NCBI RefSeq assembly: GCF_019991125.1
Contig: NZ_JAGENB010000002.1
Span: 248,001-312,000 of the forward strand
Direction: 5' to 3'
Source: Phyllobacterium calauticae
GTDB lineage: Bacteria > Pseudomonadota > Alphaproteobacteria > Rhizobiales > Rhizobiaceae
DNA length: 64,000 nt
Below, one piece after another: positions 9,880-19,224 of the stretch (within the stretch, counting starts at the first letter, position 1; each line of letters opens with the position of its first letter). Both the position numbers and the translations under genes were made by a program. The notes below the pieces were generated by a model. It searched no databases, was not told the origin of the DNA, and worked only from the letters and a program-made list of their open reading frames with translations.

Positions 9880-10404
9880 TCAGATGGACGGCTCGTTCGA
9901 TTTCTTCCCGCCTTTGTCCTTGGCCATGATCTTGTCGATATAGGCAAGGAACAGCGCGGAGAAGACGAAGGCGAGGTGGATCACCGTGAACCACGTCAGC
10001 TGTTCCGTCGTGTATTTCGTCAGGTTGAGGAACACCTGCAGAAGATGGATCGACGAGATGGCGACGATGGTCGATGCCACCTTGATCTTGAGCGAACCGG
10101 CATCGATCGTGCCGAGCCAGTGCACGTCGTCGGCCTGGTCAAAGCGGCTGACGAAGTTTTCATAGCCGGAGATGATGACCATCACCACGAGGCTGGCGAC
10201 CAGCGCCGCATCGATCAATCCCAGCATTTTCAGGATCGTTTCGGTTTCGTCGAGGCTCGTCACCTTCATGACGAAATCCAGCAGCTTTCCGGCAAAGGAA
10301 AAGGCATAGATGGCAAGCGCAACGGCAAGCCCAAGGTAGAAAACAACAAGCAGCCAGCGCGACGCCAGGATGATGTTTTCGATGAATATTTCGATACGTT
10401 TCAT
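9880..10404 (-). CDS. UPF0114 (YqhA-type) inner-membrane protein
   Basis: A 174-residue membrane protein with about four hydrophobic segments (near residues 14-35, 58-80, 105-125 and 135-155). It contains the UPF0114 pattern: a start like MKRIEIFIENIILASRWLL, a central GLIDAALVASLVVMVIISGYENFVSR, then WLGTIDAGSLKIKVASTIVAISSIHLLQ. The ATG at 10404 matches the usual family start; an ATG at 10434 adds ten residues without a better ribosome-binding site. The function of the family is unknown. Confidence 0.88.
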   Translation of the reverse strand: MKRIEIFIENIILASRWLLVVFYLGLAVALAIYAFSFAGKLLDFVMKVTSLDETETILKMLGLIDAALVASLVVMVIISGYENFVSRFDQADDVHWLGTIDAGSLKIKVASTIVAISSIHLLQVFLNLTKYTTEQLTWFTVIHLAFVFSALFLAYIDKIMAKDKGGKKSNEPSI

Positions 10405-10485
10405 AAACAGCAGGGTCCGATTGATCTCATGCATCAGATAGCGATGCGGACGGCGAACTCAAGACAAAACCACCGGCCGTCACAA

Positions 10486-10511
10486 AAAACCCGGACCGAA
10501 GTCCGGGTTTT
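10486..10511 (-). terminator. Terminator of the OmpA-family gene
   Basis: AAAACCCGGAC, loop CGAA, GTCCGGGTTTT: a perfect 11-bp stem. On the minus strand it is followed by more T residues. It lies about 24 bp after the stop of the gene ending at 10535. Confidence 0.88.
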
Positions 10512-10534
10512 CGCATGACGGCCTGCGGATCAGG

Positions 10535-12859
10535 CTATTTGCTGGCCAGCGGCTGCACCAGCGGGGTGATGCGGCGGATGGCGACGCGCCGGTTCTGCTG
10601 TTCGGGACCGTCGGTCTTGATCTTCAGGTAGCGTTCGCCGTAGCCCTGTGTCGCCATGTTTTCCGGCGGGATGCCGAAGACATTGGTCAGCGCCTGGGCA
10701 ACCGATTCCGCCCGCTTGTCCGACAGCACGAGGTTGGCCTGATCGGAACCGACGGCGTCCGTATGGCCTTCGATGAGGAAGGTTTCCGCCGGGTTCTTCT
10801 TCAGAATCTCGGCGATCGCCTTGGCAACGCTGTCGAGATGCGGGATCTGGTCTTCGGTGATATCAGCCGAACCGAACTTGAAGGTGATGGTGTCCAGATC
10901 GATGCGGCGGACCTTGTCGCGGATACGGGCCGAGCGCTTGACCTCATCAACAGAATAGATGCGTTCGACGCGTTCCACCGGCGGGCGGGAGAAGAAGTCA
11001 TAGACGTCGGCTTCCGGCACCTGATCGGCATCGAGGATGTAGTCGGCAATCGGGATATCGAGCACCAGCGGCGGCAGGTCAAGGCCGGGATCGCGCCACT
11101 GATAGCGTTCCTCGCGGTCGTAATCCGGCGTGTAGCTCAGCAGAACCTCACGCCCGTCGGGCATGACGCGCGACCGCTGGATCACATCGCCATAACGGTT
11201 GCGGATCGTGACGACCTGGACGCCATTGTCGCGCACGATGGTTTCGCGGGTGCGGTTGCGCGGCAGGTTCTCGTAATAGACATCCTGCGCATCGCGCGAC
11301 ATGCGCGGACGGTCGGAGCTTTCCACGAAGATGTTGTTGTTGACTTCGACAATCGTGCGGTTGTCGATCTGCTTGATCACCTGCACGTCGGCCGGGCGCT
11401 CCTCGCGCGGCGCCTGCTTGATACGGGTGCCTTCCTCGGTGCGGATGGGCTCGATTCTGACAGGGACAAGCGCCTTCTGCACGTCCGCATCGTTCTTCGG
11501 CGGCGGTGCGGGCGGTGTGGCCGGGGCCTGAACGGCGGGCTGCTGGACAACCGGCGTTGCACCGGCCGGCTTGCCGGCGGCCTGGCCGCCCGTGCCCTTG
11601 GCCGGCGGCGCGGGTTTCTGGCTGTCGAGCACCGGCGCGGCATTTTCCGGCAGCGGCGATGGTTCCTTCGGTGCGGGTTTTCCAGCCTCGACAGGGGTTG
11701 CGGGCTTTTCGCCTGCTGCGGGTTCGGTGACCGGCGCGGGTTTTTCAGCGGCGGGTTTTGCCGCTGCAGGCTGTTCGGCAGCCGGCTTCTGGGCTTCAAC
11801 GGGTTTGGCCGGCTTTTCGCCCGCTGCGGGTTCGGTGACGGGCGCGGGTTTTTCAGCGGCGGGTTTTGCCGCTGCAGGCTGTTCGGCAGCCGGCTTCTGG
11901 GCTTCAACGGGTTTGGCCGGCTTTTCGCCCGCTGCGGGTTCGGTGACGGGCGCGGGTTTCTCAGCGGCGGGTTTTGCCGTGGCAGGCTGTTCGGCAGCCG
12001 GCTTCTGGGCTTCAACGGGTTTGGCTGGCTTTTCGGCCGCTGCCGGTTCGGTGACGGGCGCAGGCTTTTCAGCCGCGGGTTGCTCCGGTGCGGGCTTCTG
12101 CGGCTTGGGCTGTGCCGGCTTTTCGGCGGGCTGTTCAGCGGCCGGGGCTTCCTTGGCGGCCTTGTCGGCTGCCTTCTGCGCGGCGTCGGCCTTCTTGCGC
12201 GTCTCGTCTTCTGCCGCCTTCTTGGCCTGTTCAGCCTCTTGCGCAGCAGCAGCCTTGGCAGCCTGCGCATCCGCAGCGGCCTTTTGCTTGGCCTCTGCTT
12301 CCACGGCTTTCTGCTGTTCGGCGGCTTTCTGTGCCTCGGCCTGGGTGGCGCGCTTGGCCTGTTCGGCTTCCTGGGCGGCGGCCTTTTCGGCGGCCTTGGC
12401 AGCCTGCGCCTCCTCAGCCGCTTTCTGCTTGGCCTGGGCTTCTACGGCCTTCTGCTGCTCGGCCGCCTTCTGCGCTTCTTCCTGGGCGGCACGCTTGGCC
12501 TCCTGGGCGCGTTCGGCTGCCTGTGCTTCGGCGGCGTGCGCAGCCTCGTCGGCGCGCTTCTTGGCCTGTTCTTCCGCCTGTTGCTGGGCGTGGGCGGCGG
12601 CGGCAGCCTCCTTTTCGGCGCGTTGCTTTGCCTCTTCGGCGCGGGCGGCGGCTTCGTGCTCCGCTGCCTTTTGCGCTTCTTCCTGCTGCTTCTTCGCCAG
12701 CTCTGCAGCCGGATCCGCTGCGGCCTGGGCCATCAGCAGCGGTGCTTCATTGGTGTTGGAGGAGATGTAGGGGCGAGGGAGAGGCGACTGCTCCGCCATC
12801 GCCGAGGGCGAGGAGAACAGGATTGCTGTCGAAGCAAAAAAGAGCGCTGTACGTTTCAT
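10535..12859 (-). CDS. OmpA-family protein with Ala/Lys-rich coil and Pro-rich repeats
   Basis: A 774-residue secreted protein with four parts. Residues 1-22 are a signal peptide ending AMA. About 35-255 is an Ala/Glu/Lys/Gln-rich, TolA-like coiled coil. About 263-385 is a Pro/Ala/Lys-rich tract of near-identical 36-residue repeats. The C-terminal ~110 residues are an OmpA-like peptidoglycan-binding domain (FKFGSADITEDQIPHLD, IEGHTDAVGSDQANLVLSDKRAESV). It probably anchors the outer membrane or periplasm to peptidoglycan with a long spacer. The ATG at 12859 has AGGG 6 nt upstream; another ATG is 6 nt earlier. The frame is open further upstream, but without a signal peptide or ribosome-binding site. 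Confidence 0.88.
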   Translation of the reverse strand: MKRTALFFASTAILFSSPSAMAEQSPLPRPYISSNTNEAPLLMAQAAADPAAELAKKQQEEAQKAAEHEAAARAEEAKQRAEKEAAAAAHAQQQAEEQAKKRADEAAHAAEAQAAERAQEAKRAAQEEAQKAAEQQKAVEAQAKQKAAEEAQAAKAAEKAAAQEAEQAKRATQAEAQKAAEQQKAVEAEAKQKAAADAQAAKAAAAQEAEQAKKAAEDETRKKADAAQKAADKAAKEAPAAEQPAEKPAQPKPQKPAPEQPAAEKPAPVTEPAAAEKPAKPVEAQKPAAEQPATAKPAAEKPAPVTEPAAGEKPAKPVEAQKPAAEQPAAAKPAAEKPAPVTEPAAGEKPAKPVEAQKPAAEQPAAAKPAAEKPAPVTEPAAGEKPATPVEAGKPAPKEPSPLPENAAPVLDSQKPAPPAKGTGGQAAGKPAGATPVVQQPAVQAPATPPAPPPKNDADVQKALVPVRIEPIRTEEGTRIKQAPREERPADVQVIKQIDNRTIVEVNNNIFVESSDRPRMSRDAQDVYYENLPRNRTRETIVRDNGVQVVTIRNRYGDVIQRSRVMPDGREVLLSYTPDYDREERYQWRDPGLDLPPLVLDIPIADYILDADQVPEADVYDFFSRPPVERVERIYSVDEVKRSARIRDKVRRIDLDTITFKFGSADITEDQIPHLDSVAKAIAEILKKNPAETFLIEGHTDAVGSDQANLVLSDKRAESVAQALTNVFGIPPENMATQGYGERYLKIKTDGPEQQNRRVAIRRITPLVQPLASK
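11703..12100 (-). repeat. 108-bp tandem repeats coding for 36-residue Pro/Ala/Lys repeats
   Basis: Units begin at 11703, 11811, 11919 and 12027 (each GGCTTTTCG, plus-strand reading), exactly 108 bp apart. The first three units are nearly identical; the fourth is partial and diverged. The period is a multiple of three, so copy number can change without breaking the frame of the OmpA-family gene. Confidence 0.92.
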
Positions 12860-13122
12860 TGTCATCCCTGTCTTGCGTTTCCTTCCTTGGAAACACGTCA
12901 AATGTTTGTGACCGGAGGTTGTGCTAGCTTTGTGGCAGCCGATTGTCCGTCGCGGTCTTCTCACCAGATTCCTTGAGCCTCACACCGGTACATGTGTGAT
13001 CCTGCCTGAATCCGATTACAGCAAGATTGCACGGGCGCGCCTGTATCCGATGTGAAGGCACCGTTCATCTTGCGTTCATGCAAAACTCTGGACGCGGCGT
13101 TGCGGTCGATGTATTGCAACGC

Positions 13123-13587
13123 ATGCCCAAAGAACCATTCTGGAAAACCAAGACGCTCGACGAGCTGAACCGCTCGGAGTGGGAGAGCCTGTGTGACGGC
13201 TGCGGCCGCTGCTGCCTGCACAAGCTCGAGGACGAAGACACGGAAGAAATCTATTTCACCACGGTGGCCTGCACCCTGCTCGATGCGGGGACCTGCCAGT
13301 GTTCGGACTATGTGCACCGCAAGAAGAAAGTTCCCGATTGTGTCTTCCTGACCCCGGAGATCGTGCGCGAGGTGGACTGGCTGCCCGATACCTGCGGCTA
13401 TCGTCTGATCGACGAGGGAAAAGACCTGTACTGGTGGCATCCGCTGGTTTCGGGCAGCGTGGACACCGTGCACGAGGCGGGCATTTCAGTGCGCGGCAAG
13501 ATCACCGCCTATGATCATGACCTGAAAACGGACGAAGATTATTTCGACCATATGATGATGGCGGAATCGTCTTCTTCGGAAAATTAA
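13123..13587 (+). CDS. UPF0260 (YcgN-type) Cys-cluster protein
   Basis: A 154-residue cytoplasmic protein with the family's N-terminal pattern: [20 protein letters not shown] followed by [11 protein letters not shown]. The CDGCGRCC cluster and later Cys residues ([18 protein letters not shown]) match the YkgJ/UPF0260 group, thought to bind a metal or an Fe-S centre. The ATG at 13123 gives the usual family length. Function unknown. Confidence 0.88.
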   Translation: MPKEPFWKTKTLDELNRSEWESLCDGCGRCCLHKLEDEDTEEIYFTTVACTLLDAGTCQCSDYVHRKKKVPDCVFLTPEIVREVDWLPDTCGYRLIDEGKDLYWWHPLVSGSVDTVHEAGISVRGKITAYDHDLKTDEDYFDHMMMAESSSSEN

Positions 13588-13704
13588 TCCTACTGAACGG
13601 GAGATGAACGGCGCGTTGAAGCCTTGTTCAGGTGAATAGTGGAACAAACGATCACCTTCCGGACTTTCCCGTCCGGAGCAACAACCAACAAAGGAGAAAC
13701 GCCC

Positions 13705-14058
13705 ATGTCCCGCATGTCCATCAAGATGCTCGCTGTGACCGCTGCTCTCGGGCTCGGTTCGATGCTCGGCGTGAGTGCCGCTTCGGCAGCGCCGCTGGCA
13801 TCGTCCATGGCTGATGCCGCCGGTCCGGTGTCCAATGTCGTCAAGGTCGATCATCGCTACGGTCACCGCTATCATGGCGGCTATCGTCCCGTCCGCGCCT
13901 GCAGCGTCAACCAGGCTCTGAACAAGGCAAGCCGCATGGGTATCCGCAACCCGCGCGCGGTTGTGAACCGCAATGCGGTCCGCGTGACCGGCTGGCGCCA
14001 TGGCCATCGCTCGGCGGTTGTCTTTGCCCGCGCACCGGGCTGCCCGATCATCCGCTGA
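13705..14058 (+). CDS. Small secreted basic protein, conserved hypothetical
   Basis: A 117-residue protein with a clear signal peptide (hydrophobic AVTAALGLGSMLGV, cleavage near ASAA, residues 1-31) and a short basic mature part. The middle is Gly/His/Tyr/Arg-rich (HRYGHRYHGGYRP) and the C terminus has NKASRMGIRNPRAVVNRNAV. Two Cys residues may form a disulfide. The ATG at 13705 follows AAGGAG by 8 nt. I do not recognise a function; it looks like one of the small periplasmic proteins common in rhizobia. Confidence 0.75.
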   Translation: MSRMSIKMLAVTAALGLGSMLGVSAASAAPLASSMADAAGPVSNVVKVDHRYGHRYHGGYRPVRACSVNQALNKASRMGIRNPRAVVNRNAVRVTGWRHGHRSAVVFARAPGCPIIR

Positions 14059-14084
14059 TTTCATCCGCACACGTAATGCACGCG

Positions 14085-14112
14085 TAGGGCGAAAGTTGTA
14101 TCTTTCGCCCTA
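14085..14112. terminator. Stem-loop after the small secreted protein
   Basis: TAGGGCGAAAG, loop TTGTAT, CTTTCGCCCTA: a perfect 11-bp stem. The T-tract after it is weak (TTGCG). It lies 27 bp after the stop at 14058 and likely ends that transcript. Confidence 0.65.
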
Positions 14113-14169
14113 TTGCGCCCATAATCGGCTGCGACGCAGCTGTGTCACTTCATCTTGGGGAGATCATCC

Positions 14170-14901
14170 ATGACACCAAAATTTCTAGCCGTGGCTTTTG
14201 CCGCAACCGCAATGATGGCCGTTCCGTTCGCTGCCATGGCAGAGGAAGCTCCGCGCCCGCGCATTACGGTGACCGGGGAAGGCGAAGCCACTGCCGCGCC
14301 TGACATGGCTATCGTTTCACTCGTCGTGCTGCAGGAAAAGCCGACCGCACGGGAAGCTTTGACCGCCAACAACGAGACCATGGCCAAGGTTCTCGACGCG
14401 ATGAAGAAGGCCGGAATCGCCGAGCGCGACCTGCAGACATCGGGTTTCAATATCGATCCGCGCTATGTCTATCCGGATAACAAGCAGGGCCAGCCGCCGC
14501 AGGCACCGAAGATCGTCGGCTATGCCGTCTCCAATTCGCTGTCCGTGCGGGTGCGTGACCTGAAGAAGGTCGGCGAGATTCTCGATCAGTCCGTCACATT
14601 GGGCGTCAACCAGGGCGGCAACCTGACATTCACCAATGACAAGCCGGAGGCAATCGTCGAGGAAGCGCGCAAGAAGGCCGTGGCCAATGCCATTGCCAAG
14701 GCGAAAACCCTGACGGCGGCGGCTGGCGTTGAAGTCGGCAAGGTCATCGAGATCAGCGAACAGACGTTCCAGCCGCGCCCCTATGGCGGTGCACCGCGCG
14801 CCAAGATGATGGCGGCCGAAGCATCCGATTCAGTCCCGGTGGCTGCCGGCGAGAACAGCTACAATGTCACGGTCAATGTGACATTCGAGCTGAAGAACTA
14901 G
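14170..14901 (+). CDS. Periplasmic SIMPL-domain protein (BP26/Omp28 homologue)
   Basis: A 243-residue protein of the SIMPL (DUF541) family. It has a signal peptide (residues 1-24, ending AMA) and the SIMPL fold. Blocks [57 protein letters not shown] and [16 protein letters not shown] agree with my recollection of the 26-kDa periplasmic immunogen (BP26, also called Omp28) of Brucella. The ATG at 14170 follows GGGGAG. Members of the family form periplasmic oligomers; the exact function is not established. A strong terminator follows. Confidence 0.88.
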   Translation: MTPKFLAVAFAATAMMAVPFAAMAEEAPRPRITVTGEGEATAAPDMAIVSLVVLQEKPTAREALTANNETMAKVLDAMKKAGIAERDLQTSGFNIDPRYVYPDNKQGQPPQAPKIVGYAVSNSLSVRVRDLKKVGEILDQSVTLGVNQGGNLTFTNDKPEAIVEEARKKAVANAIAKAKTLTAAAGVEVGKVIEISEQTFQPRPYGGAPRAKMMAAEASDSVPVAAGENSYNVTVNVTFELKN

Positions 14902-14922
14902 GATTGGCTTGAGATCAAGTGA

Positions 14923-14950
14923 AAAGGGTGCCGAAAGGCACCCTTTTTGT
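14923..14950 (+). terminator. Terminator of the SIMPL-domain gene
   Basis: AAAGGGTGCC, loop GAAA, GGCACCCTTT followed by TTTG: a 10-bp stem with T-run, 22 bp after the stop at 14901. It can also serve the HAD gene that converges from the other side. Confidence 0.9.
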
Positions 14951-14970
14951 TTGTACGTGCATGCTGCCGG

Positions 14971-15648
14971 TCAATCGTTGGCGGCGCGCATCCAGTAGGA
15001 AATATCCTTCCAGTCGGCGAAGACGGCGCTTGCGCCCTTGTCGAGCAGGGTCTGGGCGTGGGCCGTGTAGGTGTGGCCGCCGCCGGTATAGCCGATGGCC
15101 GTCATGCCCGCCGCCACGGCGCCTTCGACACCATAGGGCGAATCCTCGATGACAACGCAGGCCGATGGTTCGTGGCCCATCTCGCTCGCGGCATGCAGGA
15201 ACAGGTCCGGGGCGGGCTTGCCGCGCTTGACCATGGACGAGCTGTAGATCGCTTCGCCGAAATATCCGGCAAGGTCCGTGGTTTTCAGGCTGAAGTGAAT
15301 GCGTTCCAGCGACGATGACGAGGCAACGCAGCGGGGCGTTTGCAAGTCCGCGAGCAGGGCGGCAATTCCGGCGGTCGGCTGCAGGAACTGGCTGAAGACC
15401 TGTTTTGTCTCGGGCCACAGCCCGGCTTCACCCGCGTCGGACAGGTGAAAGCCGGTCAGCTCGCCGATTCGCCGGATGATATCGGCCTGCTTCATGCCAA
15501 CGCACTGGGCAATGGTGCCTGCGGGCAGGTCCATTCCATGGCTGGCATAGACGTTGTGATAGGCCAGTTCCGCCAGTGGCTCGCTGTCCACAAGCACGCC
15601 ATCGCAATCAAAAACTATCAGATCGAACCTGTTTTGCGGCATTTCCAT
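14971..15648 (-). CDS. HAD-superfamily phosphatase (beta-phosphoglucomutase-like)
   Basis: A 225-residue cytosolic HAD hydrolase. Motif I is FDCDGVLVDSEPL (catalytic Asp plus second Asp at residues about 14 and 16). The cap domain follows, motif II is CVASSSS, motif III includes KRGKPAPDLFL and motif IV IEDSPYGVEGAVAAGM. It belongs to the subgroup of sugar-phosphate phosphatases and phosphomutases. It is divergent from the drl gene, and the 170-bp promoter region between them carries the box shared with gutM. It may therefore belong to the same regulon, perhaps removing phosphate from a pathway intermediate. The substrate is unknown. Confidence 0.82.
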   Translation of the reverse strand: MEMPQNRFDLIVFDCDGVLVDSEPLAELAYHNVYASHGMDLPAGTIAQCVGMKQADIIRRIGELTGFHLSDAGEAGLWPETKQVFSQFLQPTAGIAALLADLQTPRCVASSSSLERIHFSLKTTDLAGYFGEAIYSSSMVKRGKPAPDLFLHAASEMGHEPSACVVIEDSPYGVEGAVAAGMTAIGYTGGGHTYTAHAQTLLDKGASAVFADWKDISYWMRAAND

Positions 15649-15728
15649 CTCTCTTCAAAGCCTGCGTTCCATGGGTCGACGCAGTAGTTACGGGATCATC
15701 GTTATCATCCTTATAATGCACATAGGTC

Positions 15729-15756
15729 TTGACTAAAATACAAATGTTCAATATTC
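15729..15756. promoter_or_regulatory. Promoter/operator before drl, box shared with gutM
   Basis: ACAAATGTTCAATATT at 15740-15755 differs at a single base from ACAAATGTTCTATATT at 21281-21296 before gutM. TTGACT at 15729 could be a -35. The sequence CAATATTC (15749-15756) recurs at 26887-26894 before the SorC gene. It lies in the divergent region between the HAD and drl genes. The obvious candidate binder is the SorC-family regulator of this cluster (inference). Confidence 0.55.
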
Positions 15757-15818
15757 GATTGGCAGGATAAGAATGGTTTCCGGCATCGCATCGGAAGTCT
15801 TTTGAGGAGCGTTTTGGT

Positions 15819-17138
15819 ATGGCGAGCAATGTAGCATTGACGGGATTGGCGCGGGACATGCAGGCGCGGGCGGATGCGGGCCGTCCGATCCGCATCGGGC
15901 TGATCGGCTCGGGCGAGATGGGCACGGACATCGTCACGCGGGTGGCGCATATGCCGGGCGTCGAGATCGGCGCGATTTCCGAGCTGAACCTGCCCAATGC
16001 GCTCAAAGCCGTCGATATCGCCTATCAGGAACCGGGGCATTCCAGAGAAGTCAACACCGCCTCGGCCCTGACCGCGGCGATGGAAGGCGGCAGGATCGCC
16101 GTCACCGACAATGCCGACCTCATCCTCGAGAATGATCTGATCGACGTGGTGATCGATGCGACCGGCGTTCCGGCGGTCGGGGCCGAGATCGGCCTCAGAG
16201 CCATGGAGCACGGCAAGCACCTCGTCATGATGAATGTCGAGGCGGATGTGACCATCGGCGCGTATCTGAAAAGCGAGGCGGACCGCCTCGGCGTCACCTA
16301 TTCGCTGGGCGCGGGCGACGAGCCGTCCTCCTGCATGGAGCTGATCGAGTTCGTCTCGGCCATGGGCCATCCGATCGTCGCCGCCGGCAAGGGCAAGAAC
16401 AACCCGCTCAACATCGACGCCATTCCCGACGATTACGAAGAGGAGGCGGCGCGGCGCCACATGAATGTGCGCATGCTGGTGGAATTCGTCGACGGGTCGA
16501 AGACCATGGTGGAAATGGCGGCGATCGCCAATGCGACGGGGCTTGTCCCCGACAAGGCGGGCATGCACGGCCCCGCCGCCACGCTGGACCAGCTCAACAA
16601 GACGCTGATCCCGCAAAAGGATGGCGGCCTGCTGTCGCGGGTCGGCGTCGTCGACTATTCCATCGGCAAGGGCGTGGCGCCGGGCGTGTTCGTGGTTGCC
16701 GACATGTCGCATCCGCGCATATCGGAGCGGATGGAAGATCTGAAGATGGGCAAGGGCCCGTATTTCACCTTCCACCGGCCCTATCACCTGACCTCGCTGG
16801 AAGTGCCGCTGACCTGCGCGCGCGTCGTGCTCTACGGCAAGGCGGACATGGTGCCTCTGGCCAAGCCGGTGGCGGAAGTCTGCGCGGTGGCGAAGAAGGA
16901 CCTGAAGGTCGGCGAGACACTCGATGCGATCGGCGAATATTGCTACCGCGCCTGGATCATGACGGCGCCGGAAGCGCGGGCCGCCGGAGCCATCCCCTGC
17001 GGCCTGTTGCAGGGCGGTACGGTGACGGCGCCCATCGCCAAGGGCGAACTCATCACCAGCGCCAATGCCGCCCCCATCCCCGGCTCGAAGATCGTCGAGC
17101 TCAGGCAGCGGCAGGACAAGCTCGTTTATGGCGCGTGA
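15819..17138 (+). CDS. DRL-type (DXR-like) oxidoreductase: DXP/MEP interconversion family
   Basis: A 439-residue NAD(P)-dependent enzyme. The N-terminal Rossmann domain has IGLIGSGEMGTD (GSGEMG at residues 30-35) and resembles homoserine dehydrogenase. A central catalytic region follows (MNVEADVTIG, SLGAGDEPSSCMELIEFVSA, GKGKNNPL). The C terminus is SAF-like (about 345-439: VAKKDLKVGETLD, then CGLLQGGTVTAPIAKGELI). Length and architecture match DRL, the enzyme reported from Brucella abortus to convert 1-deoxy-xylulose 5-phosphate to 2-C-methyl-erythritol 4-phosphate in place of DXR. Here it opens a catabolic operon with a thiamine-dependent complex and a polyol PTS nearby. It may therefore run in the oxidative direction. 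GAGGAG lies 9 nt before the ATG. Confidence 0.82.
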   Translation: MASNVALTGLARDMQARADAGRPIRIGLIGSGEMGTDIVTRVAHMPGVEIGAISELNLPNALKAVDIAYQEPGHSREVNTASALTAAMEGGRIAVTDNADLILENDLIDVVIDATGVPAVGAEIGLRAMEHGKHLVMMNVEADVTIGAYLKSEADRLGVTYSLGAGDEPSSCMELIEFVSAMGHPIVAAGKGKNNPLNIDAIPDDYEEEAARRHMNVRMLVEFVDGSKTMVEMAAIANATGLVPDKAGMHGPAATLDQLNKTLIPQKDGGLLSRVGVVDYSIGKGVAPGVFVVADMSHPRISERMEDLKMGKGPYFTFHRPYHLTSLEVPLTCARVVLYGKADMVPLAKPVAEVCAVAKKDLKVGETLDAIGEYCYRAWIMTAPEARAAGAIPCGLLQGGTVTAPIAKGELITSANAAPIPGSKIVELRQRQDKLVYGA

Positions 17139-17184
17139 CGTCCGGCAACCAGAATTCAGGGCAAACAGCTAAGGAGTGCCAAGC

Positions 17185-18210
17185 ATGGCTCCCGCCACAA
17201 ACGCCAAATTCAAGGACGATGGCAGCAATCTTCCTTTCGCGTTCCGGCACTATTCTCCGGAGCAGTTGAAGGAAGCCCTGCGCAAGATGTATCTCATCCG
17301 CCGCTTCGAAGAGGGCGCGGAAGAATCCTACACGCGCGGGCTCATCCACGGCACGATGCACCTGTCCATCGGGCAGGAAGCCAGCGCCGTCGGCATATCC
17401 ATGCCGCTGCACGACAATGACATGATCACCTCGACCCATCGCGGTCACGGCCATTGCATCGCCAAGGGCGCGGAAGTGTCAAAAATGTTTGCCGAATTTT
17501 TCGGCAAGGAAACCGGCTATTGCAAGGGCCGCGGCGGCTCCATGCATATCGCCGATGTGTCCAAGGGTAATCTCGGTGCGAACGGCATCGTCGGCGGTGG
17601 TATTCCGATTGCCGTGGGTGCCGCGCTTTCCGCCAAGAAACAGAAGAACGGCAAGGTCGTCATTTCCTATTTCGGTGACGGCGCCAACAATGAAGGCGCC
17701 TTTCACGAGGCGCTGAATATTGCCGCGATCTGGAAGCTGCCGGTGGTTTTCGTCTGCGAGAACAATGGCTACGGCATGTCCACCTCGACCAAGCGGTCGA
17801 CGGCGGTGCCGAACGTGGCGGATCGTGCCGCCGGCTACAACATGCCGGGCGTGATCGTCGACGGCAACAACCTGTCGGATGTCGCCGAGGCTTCCAACGA
17901 GGCTGTCGAGCGGGCGCGGCGCGGCGAGGGCCCGACGCTGATCGAGTGCAAGACCTATCGCCATCGCGGCCATTCCAAGAGCGACCGCAACCGCTACCGC
18001 ACCAAGGAAGAGATCGAAGACTGGATTGCCAACCGCGATCCCATCGACCTGTTCGAGACCCAGCTGAAGGAATTCGGCTTCGTCACCGATGGGGATATCG
18101 AAGCCATCCGCGCGGATGTGGAGAAAGAGATCGCCGAGGCGATCGAATTTGCCAGGAACAGCCCATCTCCCGATCTGAACAATCTCACGCGCGACGTGTA
18201 TACGGACTGA
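17185..18210 (+). CDS. Thiamine-diphosphate-dependent dehydrogenase E1 alpha (acetoin-dehydrogenase type)
   Basis: A 341-residue alpha subunit of a 2-oxoacid/acetoin dehydrogenase-type E1. The thiamine diphosphate motif is GDGANNEG at residues 164-171, closing with ENN at 192-194. HRGHGHCIAKG and GRGGSMHI are the usual family blocks. The ATG at 17185 follows AAGGAG by 8 nt; a GTG at 17176 overlaps that signal. It lies 46 bp after drl and 12 bp before the beta subunit. The E2 partner is of the acetoin-cleaving kind, so the substrate is probably an acyloin, with DXP the candidate given the neighbour (inference). Confidence 0.88.
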   Translation: MAPATNAKFKDDGSNLPFAFRHYSPEQLKEALRKMYLIRRFEEGAEESYTRGLIHGTMHLSIGQEASAVGISMPLHDNDMITSTHRGHGHCIAKGAEVSKMFAEFFGKETGYCKGRGGSMHIADVSKGNLGANGIVGGGIPIAVGAALSAKKQKNGKVVISYFGDGANNEGAFHEALNIAAIWKLPVVFVCENNGYGMSTSTKRSTAVPNVADRAAGYNMPGVIVDGNNLSDVAEASNEAVERARRGEGPTLIECKTYRHRGHSKSDRNRYRTKEEIEDWIANRDPIDLFETQLKEFGFVTDGDIEAIRADVEKEIAEAIEFARNSPSPDLNNLTRDVYTD

Positions 18211-18222
18211 AAGACTTTCCAG

Positions 18223-19221
18223 ATGAATGAGACAATCCGCGAGCTGAGCTATTCGCAGGCTATCCAGGAAGCCATGGCGCTTGCCATGGAGGCCGATGAC
18301 CGGGTGTTCCTGATGGGCGAGGATATCGGCGTCTATGGCGGCGCCTTCCAGGTCACGGGCGATCTCGTGCACCGTTTCGGCGAGGACCGGGTGATGGACA
18401 CGCCGATTTCCGAGCTTGGCGGTGCGGGCGTTGCCGTCGGTGCGGCGCTGACCGGCATGCGGCCGATTTTCGAGTTCCAGTTCTCCGACTTTGCGGCGCT
18501 GGCCATGGAGCAGATCGTCAACCAGGCGGCCAAGATCCGCTATATGCTGGGCGGTGCCGTTTCGGTGCCGCTGGTCATGCGCTTTCCCTCAGGTTCCGGT
18601 ACGGGCGCGGCGGCACAGCACAGCCAGAGCCTGGAAGCCTGGCTCGGCCACGTTCCCGGCCTGAAGGTCATCCAGCCGTCCACGCCCTACGATGCCAAGG
18701 GCATGCTGCTTGCGGCCATCGAAGATCCGGACCCGGTGATGATCTTCGAGCACAAGCTGCTCTACAAGATGAAGGGGCCGGTGCCCGAAGGCTATTACAC
18801 CGTGCCGATCGGCAAGGCGGCCGTCGTGCGCGAAGGCACGGACCTCACCATCGTTGCTTCGGCCATCATGGTGCACAAGGCGCTGGAAGCGGCCAAGGAG
18901 CTGGAAAAGGAAGGGATCAACGTCGAAGTCGTCGACCTGAGAACCGTCCGGCCGATGGACAAGGACACGATCATTGCCAGCGTCAAGAAGACGTCGAAGC
19001 TGATGTGCGTCTATGAGGGCGTGAAAACCCTCGGTGTCGGCGCGGAAGTCAGCGCCATGATTGCCGAAAGCGAGGCCTTCGATTATCTCGACGCGCCGAT
19101 TGTGCGGCTGGGCGGGGCGGAAACACCGATCCCCTATAATCCGGAGCTGGAAAAGGCCACCGTGCCACAGGTGCCGGGCATTCTCGCCAGCGCCCGCGAT
19201 CTCGTGAAGGGGGTGCGATAG
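18223..19221 (+). CDS. Thiamine-diphosphate-dependent dehydrogenase E1 beta (acetoin-dehydrogenase type)
   Basis: A 332-residue beta subunit of the E1 heterotetramer. Family blocks seen are [57 protein letters not shown] and [15 protein letters not shown]. It completes the cofactor and substrate pockets with the alpha subunit. The ATG is 12 bp after the alpha stop and the E2 gene begins 3 bp after its own stop, so the three are one translational unit. No dedicated lipoamide dehydrogenase (E3) follows; a shared one from elsewhere would be needed. Confidence 0.9.
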   Translation: MNETIRELSYSQAIQEAMALAMEADDRVFLMGEDIGVYGGAFQVTGDLVHRFGEDRVMDTPISELGGAGVAVGAALTGMRPIFEFQFSDFAALAMEQIVNQAAKIRYMLGGAVSVPLVMRFPSGSGTGAAAQHSQSLEAWLGHVPGLKVIQPSTPYDAKGMLLAAIEDPDPVMIFEHKLLYKMKGPVPEGYYTVPIGKAAVVREGTDLTIVASAIMVHKALEAAKELEKEGINVEVVDLRTVRPMDKDTIIASVKKTSKLMCVYEGVKTLGVGAEVSAMIAESEAFDYLDAPIVRLGGAETPIPYNPELEKATVPQVPGILASARDLVKGVR

Positions 19222-19224
19222 CTC

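Noticed and set aside
11703-12100. Repeat array considered as CRISPR-like
   Set aside because: The repeats are directly adjacent, 108 bp, in frame and protein-coding, with no spacers and no cas genes nearby.
10763-12976. A 737-codon Gly/Leu/Cys/Arg-rich open frame on the plus strand
   Set aside because: It is antisense to the repeat-rich OmpA-family gene; the low-complexity text mirrors the Ala/Lys/Pro repeats.
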